Counted from the first letter of the stretch, positions 51,266 through 61,658 are shown. The stretch: DNA of 64,000 nt from Caulobacter sp. NIBR2454 (GCF_027474405.1 NZ_CP114871.1:3233001-3297000), one strand, 5' to 3'. The notes: generated from the sequence alone by a model not told the origin. A program made the numbers and translations.

Positions 51266-53152
51266 TCACGTCGTCGCGAGAACCGAGGCGATCGCCTGGG
51301 TGAAGGCGGACGCCTTGACCGGCTTTGCGATCCATCCGTCGAAAGGCGGGCCACGACCGGTTCCGTCCCCCTCGGCTGAAAATCCCAAGATTGGCGTGGA
51401 CCTGTTCGGACCAGGCTGTGATCGGATGGCGTCGAAGACCTCACGGCCCTGGAGGTCGGGCAGGCGCATATCGAGCAAGATGACATCGAAGGCTGTCCAG
51501 GCCGCCTCATCGACGCCGCTCTTGCCTGTGGCGGCGTCGACAACCTGCGCGCCGCAGGTCTCCAGAATCGTCCGCGCCAGTTCACGGTTGGCGGAGTTGT
51601 CGTCGATCACCAGAGCGCGCACCCGATCCAATCCATCAAGGCCCGCCTCGGCCGTGACCTCGCTCACCAGCGCCGTCGGCGCAGCCGGAACGCGCAGTGT
51701 GAAGATCGAACCCGCTTCCGGCGTGCTATGCACCGTCACCGAACCGCCCATGGCTTCAGCCAGACCTTTGCAGATGGCGAGGCCAAGGCCCGTTCCGCCA
51801 TGACGGCGCGTCGATGAAGCGTCCACCTGCGAGAATCGCTGGAAGAGTCTGGCCTGCTGATCTGCGCTCATGCCCGGACCGGTGTCGGCGACCTCGATGC
51901 AAAGCAGTTCTGGGCCCGGCTCATAATCCAGAGTCACGGTCACGCGACCGCTGTCAGTGAACTTGACCGCATTTCCCACCAGGTTGAGCAGCATCTGGCG
52001 CAGGTGCTCAACATCGATGAGCAATTGGTCAGGCGCTGGCCCGCGAACGGCGACCTTGAGCTGCAGCCCCTTGGCCGTGGCTTGCGGCCAGAGCAGTGCG
52101 ACGGTGTCACGCACCAAGGCTTCGGGCGAGGCAGGGCGACGATGGATTTTCGTTTCACCAGCTTCGAGCTTGGAGAAATCCAGAACATCGTTGACGAGGC
52201 CGAGCAGGACCTTGCCCCCATGGCCGATGCGATCGACCCAGTGGCGCGCTTGCGGACTTAAATCCTGACGATCGGCGAGCAGCGCGGAGAATCCGAGCAC
52301 CGCCGTCAGGGGGGTGCGGATTTCATGGCTCATATTGGCGAGGAACTGCGACTTGGCGGCGGTCGCCTCTTCGGCGGCAAGGCGGGCCGCGGCCATGGCC
52401 TCGTTCTGCGCCACCCGCTCGGTGACGTCCCAGTTGCACCCGACCCGGGCGAAGGGATTGCCCGCCGCGTCACGCCTCAGTTGGCCAAAGGCGCGGATGA
52501 CGCGGACCTCGCCGTCGGGCCGAATGATCCGAAACTGCGACTCCAGCGGGCCGCTGCTGTCAAAGGCGGCGTCCACCGCATTGACGAGGCGGTCTACGTC
52601 GTCTGGGTGCAGACAGCTCTTGAACACTTCCATGGCCGGAGCCGCGTCATTGGGCAGGCCATAAAGGGCGAACATACGCTCGTCCCATCGCAGTTCGCCA
52701 CTGGCGAAGTCCCATTCCCAGACGCCGATCTGCCCGGCCTCGGCAGCCAAAAGCACGCGCTCGAGATCGCTGCGCTGCATCTGGGCCGCGGCCATCTTCG
52801 CCAGGAGCTTCAGCTGATCGAGCTGCTCGGTGGTGGGATGTGCGCGCGGCATAGGATCAACGACATGGAGCGCGCCGAGGGCTTGCCCGCCCGCGGCGAC
52901 GAGCGGACAGCCGACGAACAATCCAGGCTCGTCGTCGTGGCGGTCTTCCGTTGCGATGACCAGCAGCTCGCCTTCGGCAAGGTCCATGACCTTAGCGGCC
53001 AGACCCCGGCTCGCCTCAGCCGAACCCGCCAGAACCACAGTCGCGCTCGGCGCGCCCAACAGAACGGCGGCCATCTCGGCGAGTCGATCCAACTCCAGCT
53101 TGGCCAGGCCATTGGCGATCGCCCGCGATATGTGGGGAAGCGGCGGTTTCAC
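51266..53152 (-). CDS. hybrid sensor histidine kinase (GAF-PAS-HisKA-HATPase-REC)
   Basis: 628 residues, no membrane helix, so a cytoplasmic sensor. An N-terminal GAF-like domain (about 15-125) precedes a PAS fold (about 135-255, with [21 protein letters not shown]). The dimerisation histidine is His276 in [15 protein letters not shown]. The ATPase domain has [22 protein letters not shown] and [16 protein letters not shown]. The C-terminal receiver has [10 protein letters not shown], Asp561 in [11 protein letters not shown] and the lysine in WIAKPVK. A phosphotransfer partner is needed and is not encoded next to it. Confidence 0.94.
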   Translation of the reverse strand: MKPPLPHISRAIANGLAKLELDRLAEMAAVLLGAPSATVVLAGSAEASRGLAAKVMDLAEGELLVIATEDRHDDEPGLFVGCPLVAAGGQALGALHVVDPMPRAHPTTEQLDQLKLLAKMAAAQMQRSDLERVLLAAEAGQIGVWEWDFASGELRWDERMFALYGLPNDAAPAMEVFKSCLHPDDVDRLVNAVDAAFDSSGPLESQFRIIRPDGEVRVIRAFGQLRRDAAGNPFARVGCNWDVTERVAQNEAMAAARLAAEEATAAKSQFLANMSHEIRTPLTAVLGFSALLADRQDLSPQARHWVDRIGHGGKVLLGLVNDVLDFSKLEAGETKIHRRPASPEALVRDTVALLWPQATAKGLQLKVAVRGPAPDQLLIDVEHLRQMLLNLVGNAVKFTDSGRVTVTLDYEPGPELLCIEVADTGPGMSADQQARLFQRFSQVDASSTRRHGGTGLGLAICKGLAEAMGGSVTVHSTPEAGSIFTLRVPAAPTALVSEVTAEAGLDGLDRVRALVIDDNSANRELARTILETCGAQVVDAATGKSGVDEAAWTAFDVILLDMRLPDLQGREVFDAIRSQPGPNRSTPILGFSAEGDGTGRGPPFDGWIAKPVKASAFTQAIASVLATT

Positions 53153-53351
53153 GGGGCGCTACATGCCTCAAGAGCAACTGTGCAGGAACACACAAAGCTC
53201 GAGGGTCGACGCCTATCCAGCCATCAGGCCAGTAGCCGCAGGGCGATCGCGAGCCGGCGAACCTTTAAAAGGGCGGCATCTGGCTAATCTACGCCAAGCG
53301 CCGGGCCAATGAGACAGTTCGTCTCCCTGCCGACCGCAGCCGCACATTAAG
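53153..53351. other. intergenic region upstream of the hybrid kinase
   Basis: About 200 bases between the kinase start and the stop of the upstream minus-strand FKBP gene. I see no gene, terminator or clear repeat. Confidence 0.4.
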
Positions 53352-53828
53352 TCACTGCGCTTGCTGGGCGCCGCCGACGGAGACGAGGTGGATTTTGAAG
53401 AATAGCGTCGCCCCGCCGGGGATCTCGCCTTTGCCCGCCGCGCCATAGCCAAACTGCGAAGGGGCGAAGACCAGCCATTCGTCGCCTGGAACCATCAAGG
53501 GCACGATCACCTGCCAGGCGGTGATCAGCTTATCGAGGGGAAAGGTCGCCGGCTCGCCGCGAGCGTAGGAGGAATCGACGATGCGGCCGTCCGCCAGCTT
53601 GAGCTCGTAATTGACGGTGACGGTGTCGCGACGCGTGGGACGCACCCCGCCGGCCGGCCCAGACTTAAGCACTGTGTAGCTGAGGGCTGGCAGCACAACC
53701 GCCCCCTGCAACTGCGGAGCAGCGGTGGGCGCCTGTGCGGCCGCGGCGGCTTGAGCTAGGCCCGCGATGGAGAAGGTGGCCAGACCGAAAGCCGCCAGTG
53801 CGGCGATGGGGCGACGGATTTGGGACAT
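53352..53828 (-). CDS. periplasmic FKBP-type peptidyl-prolyl isomerase
   Basis: 158 residues from the ATG at 53828 with a signal peptide (cleaved near AQAAAA); the frame is open to 53918. A single FKBP domain: DTVTVNYELKLADGRIVDSSYARGEPATFPLDKLITAWQ and EWLVFAPSQFGYGAAGKGEIPGGATLFFKIHLVSV (both in outline). The usual VIxGW reads LITAWQ, and the Y/F residues of the active pocket are mostly present. It probably assists folding of exported proteins, fitting the many secreted enzymes nearby. Confidence 0.9.
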   Translation of the reverse strand: MSQIRRPIAALAAFGLATFSIAGLAQAAAAAQAPTAAPQLQGAVVLPALSYTVLKSGPAGGVRPTRRDTVTVNYELKLADGRIVDSSYARGEPATFPLDKLITAWQVIVPLMVPGDEWLVFAPSQFGYGAAGKGEIPGGATLFFKIHLVSVGGAQQAQ

Positions 53829-53924
53829 GGGCTGGCTCGACGAGACGCATGAGGGGATCGCTACCTTCCATGCTTTGGAGCCACGGTCAAAGCCGCTCGG
53901 GGTGCGACCTGGAGCCAAGTCCTC

Positions 53925-54677
53925 CTAGATCACGGAGCGCTTGAGAACGTCGGCGCGCTTGGCCTCGATTTCCAGCCGCGCGCGATCGATCGCCTCCAAC
54001 TCCGTTGCGAGCAACAAGTCCTCGATGACTCTGTCGAGATGAGAGCGCATGGCCTTGCGGGCGCCCGCCGAGTCCCGTCGTCGCAGGGCGGTGAGGATGA
54101 CGTGATGGTCGTCGATGAGCGGCCGCGAGCCCGCCTGCCGCGCCCGGGCCAGCATGGTCGCGCAAAGAGGCGACTTGTAGCGCCAGTCCCACAGGGTCTC
54201 GACCATCAGGGTTATGGCGGCGTTGCGCGTGATGGCGGCGATCTTCACATGGAAGGCGCGGTCGGCCCGTTCGCCAGCGACGTCGCCGCGGTTCTCGGCG
54301 ATCATCAGTTGCACGATCGCTTCCAGCTCATCGGCCTCGGCATCGGTGATGTTGACCGCCGCCAGGGCGCAGGCCTCGCCTTCAAAGATGCGCCGCGCCT
54401 CGGTCAGTTCGAAAGCGCCGATGTCGAGCTCCAGCACAGGTTCGGCGGAGGGCTGAACATCCAAGATCCACACGCCGGACCCGTGACGGGCCTCGACTAC
54501 GCCACGGATTTCGAGCGCGATCATCGCCTCGCGAATGGTCGGGCGACTGACCTCAAGCCATTCGGCCAGATCACGCTCGGACGGGAGTCGACCACCGGCG
54601 CGATAGCGGCCTTCCGCGATCGCCTGAGTGATGCGCTCGGCCACTTGCTGATAGAGCTTCTGCGGCGTTGGGCTCAT
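53925..54677 (-). CDS. GntR/FadR-family regulator (FCD type)
   Basis: 250 residues. The winged helix-turn-helix is RYRAGGRLPSERDLAEWLEVSRPTIREAMIALEIRGVVEARHGSGVWI (in outline), the ligand domain an FCD helical bundle with HVKIAAITRNAAITLM and LIDDHHVILTALRRRDSAGARKAMRSHL, including histidines that bind a metal in relatives. This family includes uronate regulators such as UxuR and ExuR. It is divergent from a TonB receptor and polysaccharide enzymes; two TGG-N5-CCA sites lie in the space between. Probably a repressor relieved by a uronate. Confidence 0.92.
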   Translation of the reverse strand: MSPTPQKLYQQVAERITQAIAEGRYRAGGRLPSERDLAEWLEVSRPTIREAMIALEIRGVVEARHGSGVWILDVQPSAEPVLELDIGAFELTEARRIFEGEACALAAVNITDAEADELEAIVQLMIAENRGDVAGERADRAFHVKIAAITRNAAITLMVETLWDWRYKSPLCATMLARARQAGSRPLIDDHHVILTALRRRDSAGARKAMRSHLDRVIEDLLLATELEAIDRARLEIEAKRADVLKRSVI

Positions 54678-54788
54678 CTGGCGGAAACTCGTCCGCGCTT
54701 GGCCTGCGCTGCCTCGACCACGCTTATCGGCTTCCCGATCATTTTCGCTCCCGGCACTTTTCCAATGCTTGGGGCGCCGCAGTCACAT

Positions 54789-54799
54789 TGGTCAAGCCA
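54789..54799. promoter_or_regulatory. GntR-type half-palindrome, site 1 (TGG-N5-CCA)
   Basis: TGGTCAAGCCA within ATTGG...CCATT, in the GntR/receptor intergenic region, 43 bases (about four helical turns) from the second site. Confidence 0.45.
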
Positions 54800-54828
54800 T
54801 TCACGGGCTCAGCGCAACTTCTATCAAA

Positions 54829-54844
54829 ATTTGGCAATACCAAT
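54829..54844 (+). promoter_or_regulatory. GntR-type operator, site 2, next to the receptor promoter
   Basis: AATTTGGCAATACCAAT, containing TGGCAATACCA; close to the TTGGTATACCAA-type operators known for UxuR/ExuR. It directly precedes a TTGACG -35 (54846-54851) with GATATC/ATATCT near 54870-54876 as -10, so a bound repressor would block the receptor promoter. Confidence 0.6.
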
Positions 54845-54913
54845 CTTGACGCAGAACGGCGATTGGCCTGATATCTTAGGCACAAAGACGCCATAGTGCG
54901 TTGGGGAGGGAAT

Positions 54914-57900
54914 ATGAATACTGCTCATCGTGGGGCGCTACGCGCCGCGCTCCTGGCTTCCTGCGCCGTCTTGGCCACGTCGCCTGCTTTCGCCCAGACC
55001 GCCGCGCCCGACGACGCCGCCGCCGAAGAGGCCGCCGTTGAAGAGGTGGTGGTCACCGGTTTCAGGGCCGCATACGCCAACGCCATCGCCACCAAGCGCG
55101 ATACGCTGCAGATTTCGGACGGCATCTCGGCCGACGGCATGGGCCGCTTCCCCGACCTTAACGTGGGCGAGGCTGTCCAGCGCATCCCCGGCATTCAGAT
55201 CAACCGCGAGGCTGACAGCCGTAACGCGACCATCTCGCTGCGTGGCCTGCCCGGCACCTTCGCGCGCACGACCCTGAACGGCGGCGCCTTCGCCGATCCG
55301 ATCCTCAACGGCTCCACCCCCCTGGGCGCCTTCAACTCCGACATCTTCACCGCCATCAACGTGATCAAGTCGCCGACCGCGGCCGACCTCGCGGGCGGCC
55401 TGTCTGGCAATGTGGACCTGCGCATCGCACCGGCCCTGCAGCGCACCGACGGCGGGTTCCTGAAGACCGCATACGAATACAATGAGCTGGGTGAGCTGGG
55501 CAGCCCGCTGGCCACGGTCGGCTACAACAAGCACCTCACCGACGACTTCGCGGTGTTCGGCGTCCTGGCCTACAAGTCAGAGAAGTTCCGCCGCGACTCC
55601 ATCACGGTGAACTCCTGGGCCAACCGCCTGGGATCGATCCAGGTCGGCAATCAGGCCGTCCCCGGCCAGAACCCCGTCTATGACGCCCTGATCGCGGCCA
55701 ATCCGGGCGGGGTCTATTATCCCAGCCAGACGCGCCAGCTGGTAAAGTTCAACCGTGGCGACACGTGGTCCGGCGCCACCGGTTTCGAGTGGCGGATCAA
55801 TGACAACTGGAAGTTCGGGGCCAACGGCTTCTTCACCAAGCGCAAGCTGGATGAGGCCACCAACAACCTGCTCTATATCGACGCCACCGCGGGCCAGGGC
55901 TCCAACACGGCGCTGGGCGCCACCTCGGCGGTCGCACGCATCAGCAACATCGGCACGCCCTACATCGTCAAGACGCCCAACGGTGATCGCGCCTATATCA
56001 ACTCGTTCTCCGCCGAGAACATCAACACCTTTGACTCCATCCGTTCGGAGCCTGCGGAAAACTCGACCTGGGCGATCAATCCGACCCTCCAGTTCGACAA
56101 CGATGAATGGCGCGCCACCGCCAACCTGACCGTCTCTCGCGCCAAGGCGATGGCCGATCAGATCGAATTCGACATCGTCCAGAACCCTTATCGGAACCTG
56201 GGAGCGGCCGGCCTCAACGGCATCACCACCTCGGTCAGCCTGGGCGGGACGGATCTGTCCGACTACACTGCCGTCCTGAATACGCCGCGCAGCACCCACA
56301 TTCCCACTGGGGGCTATCCCATCCCAGCCACGCCGAACGCCGCCACCCAGGCCGGCGCGCAGATGCCCGGTCAGGCGGCAGGCACGCCAGGCGATCGCTT
56401 TGGGGTGACCGGCACCAACGGTTCGGCCAAGAACGATCTGGACTCGTTCCAGCTCGATCTGGAGCGCACCTTCGCCGAGGACGGCTTCATCACCGCCATC
56501 CAGTTCGGCGGCCGCGCCGAGCGCCGCGAGTTCACCTCAAGCGGTTCGCGCAACACGTCCCTGGGCTCACTGACCCAGAACATCACCCCGGCCATGGCCG
56601 CCCAGTTGTCCTATGCCCGCGACTTCTTCGGCGGCAAGGCGGACGGCGCCACGTCCAACTGGATGAATGTCGACGTCAAACAGATCCTGTCGGTCGTCAC
56701 GCCGATCAACACCGCGCCCCGCACGGCCGCCAATCCCAACGGCCTGCCCGACCAGTTCGCGCTCAATGCTCCGGGCGTGTTCCTCACCCCGTATGGCTTC
56801 ATCAACAACTACTGGGACGGCAACTACTGGAACAACAACTTCACCAGCAAGGACGAGATCTATTCGGCCTATGCGGTGGGCAAGTTCCAGACCCAAGTGC
56901 TCAGCATCCCGGTGCGCGGCGCCCTGGGCGTGCGCTACGAGTACACCAACAACGAGATCACCGCGCTCAACTGCATAAACTGCTCGGCAGCGACGTCGGT
57001 GGTCGCCGGTCCGGTCAATCACTCGCTGACCACGGCCAAGACCGACAAGAACTACGACTACTGGCTGCCGTCCCTGGTGCTCGCCGCCGACCTGCGCGAG
57101 GACCTGATCCTGCGCGCCGCGGCCTACTCCACCTATGTGCGCCCCGGTCCGCGCGACATCGTGCCCACCAGCTTCGTGGCGGCGCCGATCAACCTGACCC
57201 CGCCGGTCGATCCCGTCTATACGGTCACCATCGGCGCCACGGGCCTCAAGCCCTACACCTCCGACTCCTATGACCTGTCGCTGGAGTGGTACAATCGTCC
57301 GGGCGGGCTGATCGCCCTGGCCGCCTACCGCAAGGAGATCAGCGGCTATATCGGCCCGATCACCGATCCGGCGCAGCTTTGCCCCGCCAATGGGGTTATC
57401 CCGGGCCTCGACCAGAACCTGGGCAACCTGTCGATCGACAACTCGGCCGGCACCCCGCGCTGCATCAGCTCCAACCAGTTCATCGGCGCTGGCGGCGTAC
57501 TGAAGAACGCTCAGGTCAATGTCAGCGGTCAGACCAACCAGAACGACATGACGGTCACCGGCGTGGAGTTCAACATCCAGCAGAACCTCGACTTCCTGCC
57601 GGGCTTCTGGCGCCATTTCGGCGGGGCGTTCAACTACTCCTACACGACCATCGACGGGAAGGATCAGGCCGGCAAGGCGATCACGCTGCCCAACGTGTCG
57701 AAGAACAACATCAACCTGATTGGCTACTACGAGGCCGACAAGTTCGGGCTGCGTCTCGTCTACAACTGGCGTGACAAGTACGACCTGGCGGCGGGCAACT
57801 CGTTCGTGGGCGATGCGCGGACGGTCAAGGCCCGCAGCCAGCTGGACGCGTCGGCGTCCTACAAGATCCGTGAAAACCTCACGATCTCGGCGGATGCGTT

Positions 57901-58009
57901 CAACCTGACCGACGCGACGCGCTCGGAATACGAGAACGACCCGATGCTGCCACGCCGCATCGACTACGACGGCCGCACCTATCAAGTGACCCTGCGCGCC
58001 ACGTTCTAA
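54914..58009 (+). CDS. TonB-dependent outer-membrane receptor, uronate polysaccharide type
   Basis: 1031 residues from the ATG at 54914 (GGGGAGGG 6 bases upstream) with a signal peptide ending AFAQ. TonB-box-like VEEVVVTGFRAAYANAI, plug domain with FPDLNVGEAVQRIPGIQINREADSRN and SLRGLPGTFARTTLNGG (in outline), and a barrel ending RTYQVTLRATF. It belongs to the Xanthomonas/Caulobacter carbohydrate group like the pectin receptor. Divergent from GntR and ahead of lyase and glycosidase genes, so it should import fragments of the cognate polysaccharide. Confidence 0.92.
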   Translation: MNTAHRGALRAALLASCAVLATSPAFAQTAAPDDAAAEEAAVEEVVVTGFRAAYANAIATKRDTLQISDGISADGMGRFPDLNVGEAVQRIPGIQINREADSRNATISLRGLPGTFARTTLNGGAFADPILNGSTPLGAFNSDIFTAINVIKSPTAADLAGGLSGNVDLRIAPALQRTDGGFLKTAYEYNELGELGSPLATVGYNKHLTDDFAVFGVLAYKSEKFRRDSITVNSWANRLGSIQVGNQAVPGQNPVYDALIAANPGGVYYPSQTRQLVKFNRGDTWSGATGFEWRINDNWKFGANGFFTKRKLDEATNNLLYIDATAGQGSNTALGATSAVARISNIGTPYIVKTPNGDRAYINSFSAENINTFDSIRSEPAENSTWAINPTLQFDNDEWRATANLTVSRAKAMADQIEFDIVQNPYRNLGAAGLNGITTSVSLGGTDLSDYTAVLNTPRSTHIPTGGYPIPATPNAATQAGAQMPGQAAGTPGDRFGVTGTNGSAKNDLDSFQLDLERTFAEDGFITAIQFGGRAERREFTSSGSRNTSLGSLTQNITPAMAAQLSYARDFFGGKADGATSNWMNVDVKQILSVVTPINTAPRTAANPNGLPDQFALNAPGVFLTPYGFINNYWDGNYWNNNFTSKDEIYSAYAVGKFQTQVLSIPVRGALGVRYEYTNNEITALNCINCSAATSVVAGPVNHSLTTAKTDKNYDYWLPSLVLAADLREDLILRAAAYSTYVRPGPRDIVPTSFVAAPINLTPPVDPVYTVTIGATGLKPYTSDSYDLSLEWYNRPGGLIALAAYRKEISGYIGPITDPAQLCPANGVIPGLDQNLGNLSIDNSAGTPRCISSNQFIGAGGVLKNAQVNVSGQTNQNDMTVTGVEFNIQQNLDFLPGFWRHFGGAFNYSYTTIDGKDQAGKAITLPNVSKNNINLIGYYEADKFGLRLVYNWRDKYDLAAGNSFVGDARTVKARSQLDASASYKIRENLTISADAFNLTDATRSEYENDPMLPRRIDYDGRTYQVTLRATF

Positions 58010-58014
58010 GTTCA

Positions 58015-58049
58015 AGGCCGGGTCCCGGAAGGGGCCCGGCCTCTCTTTT
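58015..58049 (+). terminator. terminator after the receptor gene
   Basis: AGGCCGGG / CCCGGCCT stem with a 12-base loop that itself can pair (TCC/GGA), followed by CTCTTTT. As in the pectin locus, the receptor gene ends in a terminator before the enzyme genes. Confidence 0.8.
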
Positions 58050-58062
58050 ATGGGAGCGTTCG

Positions 58063-59130
58063 ATGCGATCGACCCTGATCTTCGCAGCCCTGCTGACCAC
58101 TCTGACCGCCGCGCCGGCACTCGCCGCCGGCGGTTTCGCCATCTGCGCCCCTGCAACGGCGTCTTCGGACAAGTCCGCCCCCGAGCTTCAACGCGTGCTG
58201 GAACGCGCGGCGGCTAATCGCGGACGCGCGGCGGGAGCCATTCCCAAGCTCCATACCGAGGGCACCCTGCCCGGTCACGGGATCCGCGACATCAGCATCA
58301 AGGCCAAGGCCGATCACCCGATCACCCTGGACTTCGCCCTGGCCTGGCGCCTGACTGGCGAGCGCGCCTATCTGGACCAGACCGCCCGTTATCTGAAGGC
58401 TTGGGCCGACATCTACGAGATGTCGTTCAACCCTATCGACGAGACGGGCTTTGACGCCCTCATGCTGTCATACGACCTGACCAAGCAGGACCTGCCGCCG
58501 GCGCTGCGCGCTCGGATGGACGGGTTCTGGCGGCGCATGGCCGTCGGCTATCTGGACGCCATGGACGCAGGCCCCAGGAACGCCAACACCAACTGGCAAA
58601 GCCACCGCATCAAGCTGGCGACCATGAGCGCCTTCCTGACCGGGGACACGGCGCTGATCACCCGCGCCCGCGAGGCCTACCGCGCCCAGGTCGCGGCCAA
58701 TCTAAACGCCGACGGCACGACGTTCGATTTCCACGAGCGCGACGCCCTGCACTATGTCACCTACAATTTCGACCCGCTGCTCATGGCGATGCTGGCGGCC
58801 AAGGCCAACGGCCAGGACTGGTTCTCCTACCAGGCGCCGAGCGGCTCCAGTCTGCCCCACTCGCTCGATTGGTTCGCGGCCTACGCCCGGGGCGACAAGA
58901 CTCATATCGAGTTCGCCAACTCCAAGATCCAGTTCGACCGCGACCGCGCCGCCGCCGGTCAGTCCGAATACGCGCCCCATCCCTGGAAGCCCGGCGGTTC
59001 TGTGAACACCTTCGCGCTGGCCGCTGTGCTGGACCCCAAGTATGCCGCCCTGAGCCGCGAACTTTCGAGCCGTTATGGGCGGCCTGGCCCGGCCTGGCTG
59101 GCGGTGTGCCTGCCGCGGCCCGCCGTCTAG
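58063..59130 (+). CDS. alginate-lyase-fold polysaccharide lyase (PL5/PL38-like)
   Basis: 355 residues with a signal peptide ending ALAA. The alpha/alpha-toroid alginate-lyase domain shows AWRLTGERAYLDQTARYLKAWAD, NPIDETGFDALMLSYDL, the catalytic-region NANTNWQSHRIKLA, and FDFHERDALHYVTYNFDPLLMA with catalytic-type His and Tyr. Classic AlgL has NNHSYW at the asparagine-histidine site, so substrate may be a glucuronan rather than alginate. The neighbouring glucuronidase-like GH2 supports a glucuronate polymer. The exact family cannot be settled without comparison. Confidence 0.82.
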   Translation: MRSTLIFAALLTTLTAAPALAAGGFAICAPATASSDKSAPELQRVLERAAANRGRAAGAIPKLHTEGTLPGHGIRDISIKAKADHPITLDFALAWRLTGERAYLDQTARYLKAWADIYEMSFNPIDETGFDALMLSYDLTKQDLPPALRARMDGFWRRMAVGYLDAMDAGPRNANTNWQSHRIKLATMSAFLTGDTALITRAREAYRAQVAANLNADGTTFDFHERDALHYVTYNFDPLLMAMLAAKANGQDWFSYQAPSGSSLPHSLDWFAAYARGDKTHIEFANSKIQFDRDRAAAGQSEYAPHPWKPGGSVNTFALAAVLDPKYAALSRELSSRYGRPGPAWLAVCLPRPAV

Positions 59131-59168
59131 TCTGGCGGTCATTGCGCCCTTTTTTGTTGGAGTAAGCC

Positions 59169-61613
59169 ATGATCCGCGCCGCCCTCATCGCCAGCGCCGC
59201 CGCTCTCGCCCTGGCCAGCGGCTCACAGGCCCAGCCAGGTCAGGCCCATCCCCAAAACTGGCCCCGTTCGGCTAGCCCCGCGGCCATGGAAGATGCGGCG
59301 ACCGAAGCCCTGGTGCGCGATCTGCTGTCGAAGATGACCCTGGAGGAAAAGGTCGGCCAGACCATCCAGGCTGACATCAGCTACATCAAGCCCGAAGACC
59401 TGAAGACCTATCCGCTGGGCTCGCTGCTGGCGGGGGGAAGTTCTGGCCCCTTTGGCGATGAGCGCGGTGACGCGGCCAAGTGGCTGGCTATGGTCAATGC
59501 CTTCAGAGCCGCGGCGGCGGAGCGGCCGGGAACCCAGATTCCGCTGATGTTCGGCATCGACGCGGTCCACGGCCACAACAATCTGGTGGGCGCGACGCTG
59601 TTTCCGCACAACATCGGACTGGGCGCCGCGCGCGATGCTGATCTTGTGGCGCGTATCGGTGTCGCCACCGCCAAGGAGGTCGCCGCCACGGGCGCCGACT
59701 GGACTTTCGGTCCAACGCTGGCTGTCCCGCGCGACGATCGCTGGGGCCGCACCTATGAAGGCTATGGCGAGACGCCGGAACTGGCCCGTCTCTACGCCGG
59801 CCCCATGACGCTTGGCCTGCAAGGCGTCCTGTCCCCCGACCGCACCCTGGCCAATGGTCACATCGCCGGATCGGCCAAGCATTTCCTGGCGGACGGCGGC
59901 ACGGACGCGGGACTCGACCAGGGCGACTTCAAGGGCGACGAGGCGCAGCTGATCGCCGAGCATCTGTCGGGCTATCGCGAAGCCATCGACGCCGGGGTGC
60001 TGACCATCATGGCCTCGTTCTCCAGCTGGAACGGGGTCAAGCACACGGGCAACAGGAGCCTGCTGACCGACGTGCTTCGCGGCCCCCTGGGTTTCAAAGG
60101 CTTCGTCGTCGGCGACTGGAACGCCCATGGTCAGGTCGAGGGCTGCAGCAAGGAAAGCTGCGCGGCCGCGATGAACGCGGGCCTGGACATGTACATGGCC
60201 CCCGACAGCTGGCGGGGTCTCTACGCCAACACCCTGGCCCAGGTCCGATCGGGCGAAATCCCGCAGGCGCGGATCGACGAAGCCGCCGCCCGCATCCTGC
60301 GCGTGAAGATCAAGACCGGCCTGTTTGGCCCCCGCCCCGCCATCGAGGGCGACCGCTCGGTGATCGGGTCTGCCGCCCACCGCGATCTGGCCCGCGAAGC
60401 GGTGGCCAAGTCGCTCGTCCTGCTCAAGAACAACGGGGTGTTGCCGGTCAAGCCGGGCGCGCGGGTGCTGGTGGCTGGGCGCGCCGCCGACGACATCGGC
60501 CTGGCCTCGGGCGGCTGGACGATATCCTGGCAAGGCACGGGCACGACCAACGCCGACTTCCCTGGCGGCCAGTCGATCTGGGCAGGCCTCAAGAGCGCCG
60601 TCGAGGCTACGGGAGGCTCGGCGGAGCTGAATGTCGATGGCGCCTTCGCCCAAAAGCCCGACGTCGCCGTCGTTGTGTTTGGCGAAGACCCCTATGCCGA
60701 GTTCCAAGGGGACGTGGACAATCTGGATTATGCGCCGACCGAGCCCCTGGCCCTTCTGAAGGCCCTGCGCGCCAAAGGCGTGCCGACCGTTGCGCTGTTC
60801 CTGTCAGGCCGGCCGCTATGGACCAATCTCGAGATCAACGCGGCCGACGCCTTCGTGGCGGCTTGGTTGCCCGGCAGTCAGGCCGGGGCCGTGGCCGAGG
60901 TTCTGGTGGCGGGCAAGGACGGCAAGCCAGTGCGGGATTTCACCGGCCGCCTGTCGTTCTCCTGGCCCAAGACCGCCGCCCAGGGCCCGCTCAATTTTGG
61001 CGACGCCGGCTATGATCCGCAGTTCGCCTATGGCTATGGGCTGTCCTACGCCAAGCCCGGCCAGGTCGGAGCTCTGAAGGAGGAGTCCGGCGTGGCGCCG
61101 GGCGCGGGTCCGATGGCCCGCTACTTCGCCGATGGCCGCATCGTGGCCCCTTGGTCCCTGACCCTGCAGGACGCGGACGGTCGCACCATGCGGGTTGGTC
61201 AGCTTCGTCAGTCGACCAGTCCCGCGGGCTCGGTGCACTACGACACCATCGACGGCGGCGCTCAGGAGTCGGCTAGGCGCTTTGACTTCATCAAGCCGGG
61301 TTCGGCGTGGTTAGGAGGCCGCCCGGTCGACCTGACGTCCTTGGCGAAGGACGGCTATGGATTGAGCGTGCGCTATCGGCGCATCGACGCCTCGTCGGCG
61401 TCGGTCTGGTTTGGCGTCGAGGGCGCAGATCAGCCGTTGGTGCCTGCCCGCGCCTGGACGTCGGCCAGCGTTCCCCTGACATGTTTTGCCACGCAGGGCG
61501 CGGGTCTGGCGAAGATCGGCAAGCCCTTCGTGCTGCGAGGCGAGGCCGGCGCGCAGGTCGAGATCGAGGACGTTCGCCTGGTCAAGACTTCCGCGACGGG
61601 TTGCCCGCGCTAG
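59169..61613 (+). CDS. GH3 beta-glucosidase / exo-beta-glucanase
   Basis: 814 residues with a signal peptide ending SQAQ. GH3 N-domain (about 45-390) with FGIDAVHGHNN, GRTYEGYGE, AKHFLADGGTDAGLDQGD and the nucleophile Asp316 in VGDWNAHGQV. The second domain (about 400-620) contains the usual acid/base region and GYGLSY. A C-terminal extension of about 160 residues (from residue 650) resembles a galactose-binding jelly roll. The whole resembles bacterial exo-1,4-beta-glucan glucohydrolases. It would remove beta-glucose units exposed by the lyase. Confidence 0.93.
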   Translation: MIRAALIASAAALALASGSQAQPGQAHPQNWPRSASPAAMEDAATEALVRDLLSKMTLEEKVGQTIQADISYIKPEDLKTYPLGSLLAGGSSGPFGDERGDAAKWLAMVNAFRAAAAERPGTQIPLMFGIDAVHGHNNLVGATLFPHNIGLGAARDADLVARIGVATAKEVAATGADWTFGPTLAVPRDDRWGRTYEGYGETPELARLYAGPMTLGLQGVLSPDRTLANGHIAGSAKHFLADGGTDAGLDQGDFKGDEAQLIAEHLSGYREAIDAGVLTIMASFSSWNGVKHTGNRSLLTDVLRGPLGFKGFVVGDWNAHGQVEGCSKESCAAAMNAGLDMYMAPDSWRGLYANTLAQVRSGEIPQARIDEAAARILRVKIKTGLFGPRPAIEGDRSVIGSAAHRDLAREAVAKSLVLLKNNGVLPVKPGARVLVAGRAADDIGLASGGWTISWQGTGTTNADFPGGQSIWAGLKSAVEATGGSAELNVDGAFAQKPDVAVVVFGEDPYAEFQGDVDNLDYAPTEPLALLKALRAKGVPTVALFLSGRPLWTNLEINAADAFVAAWLPGSQAGAVAEVLVAGKDGKPVRDFTGRLSFSWPKTAAQGPLNFGDAGYDPQFAYGYGLSYAKPGQVGALKEESGVAPGAGPMARYFADGRIVAPWSLTLQDADGRTMRVGQLRQSTSPAGSVHYDTIDGGAQESARRFDFIKPGSAWLGGRPVDLTSLAKDGYGLSVRYRRIDASSASVWFGVEGADQPLVPARAWTSASVPLTCFATQGAGLAKIGKPFVLRGEAGAQVEIEDVRLVKTSATGCPR

Positions 61614-61658
61614 TCATCGCGTCATCAATCGCGATCAAAGACGTTTAGGAGACCGATC

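Noticed and set aside
56567..58156. 529-codon minus-strand open frame
   Set aside because: Opposite the TonB receptor barrel; arginine/valine/glycine-rich shadow.
59223..60707. 494-codon minus-strand open frame
   Set aside because: Opposite the GH3 catalytic domain; shadow of strong third-position G/C bias.
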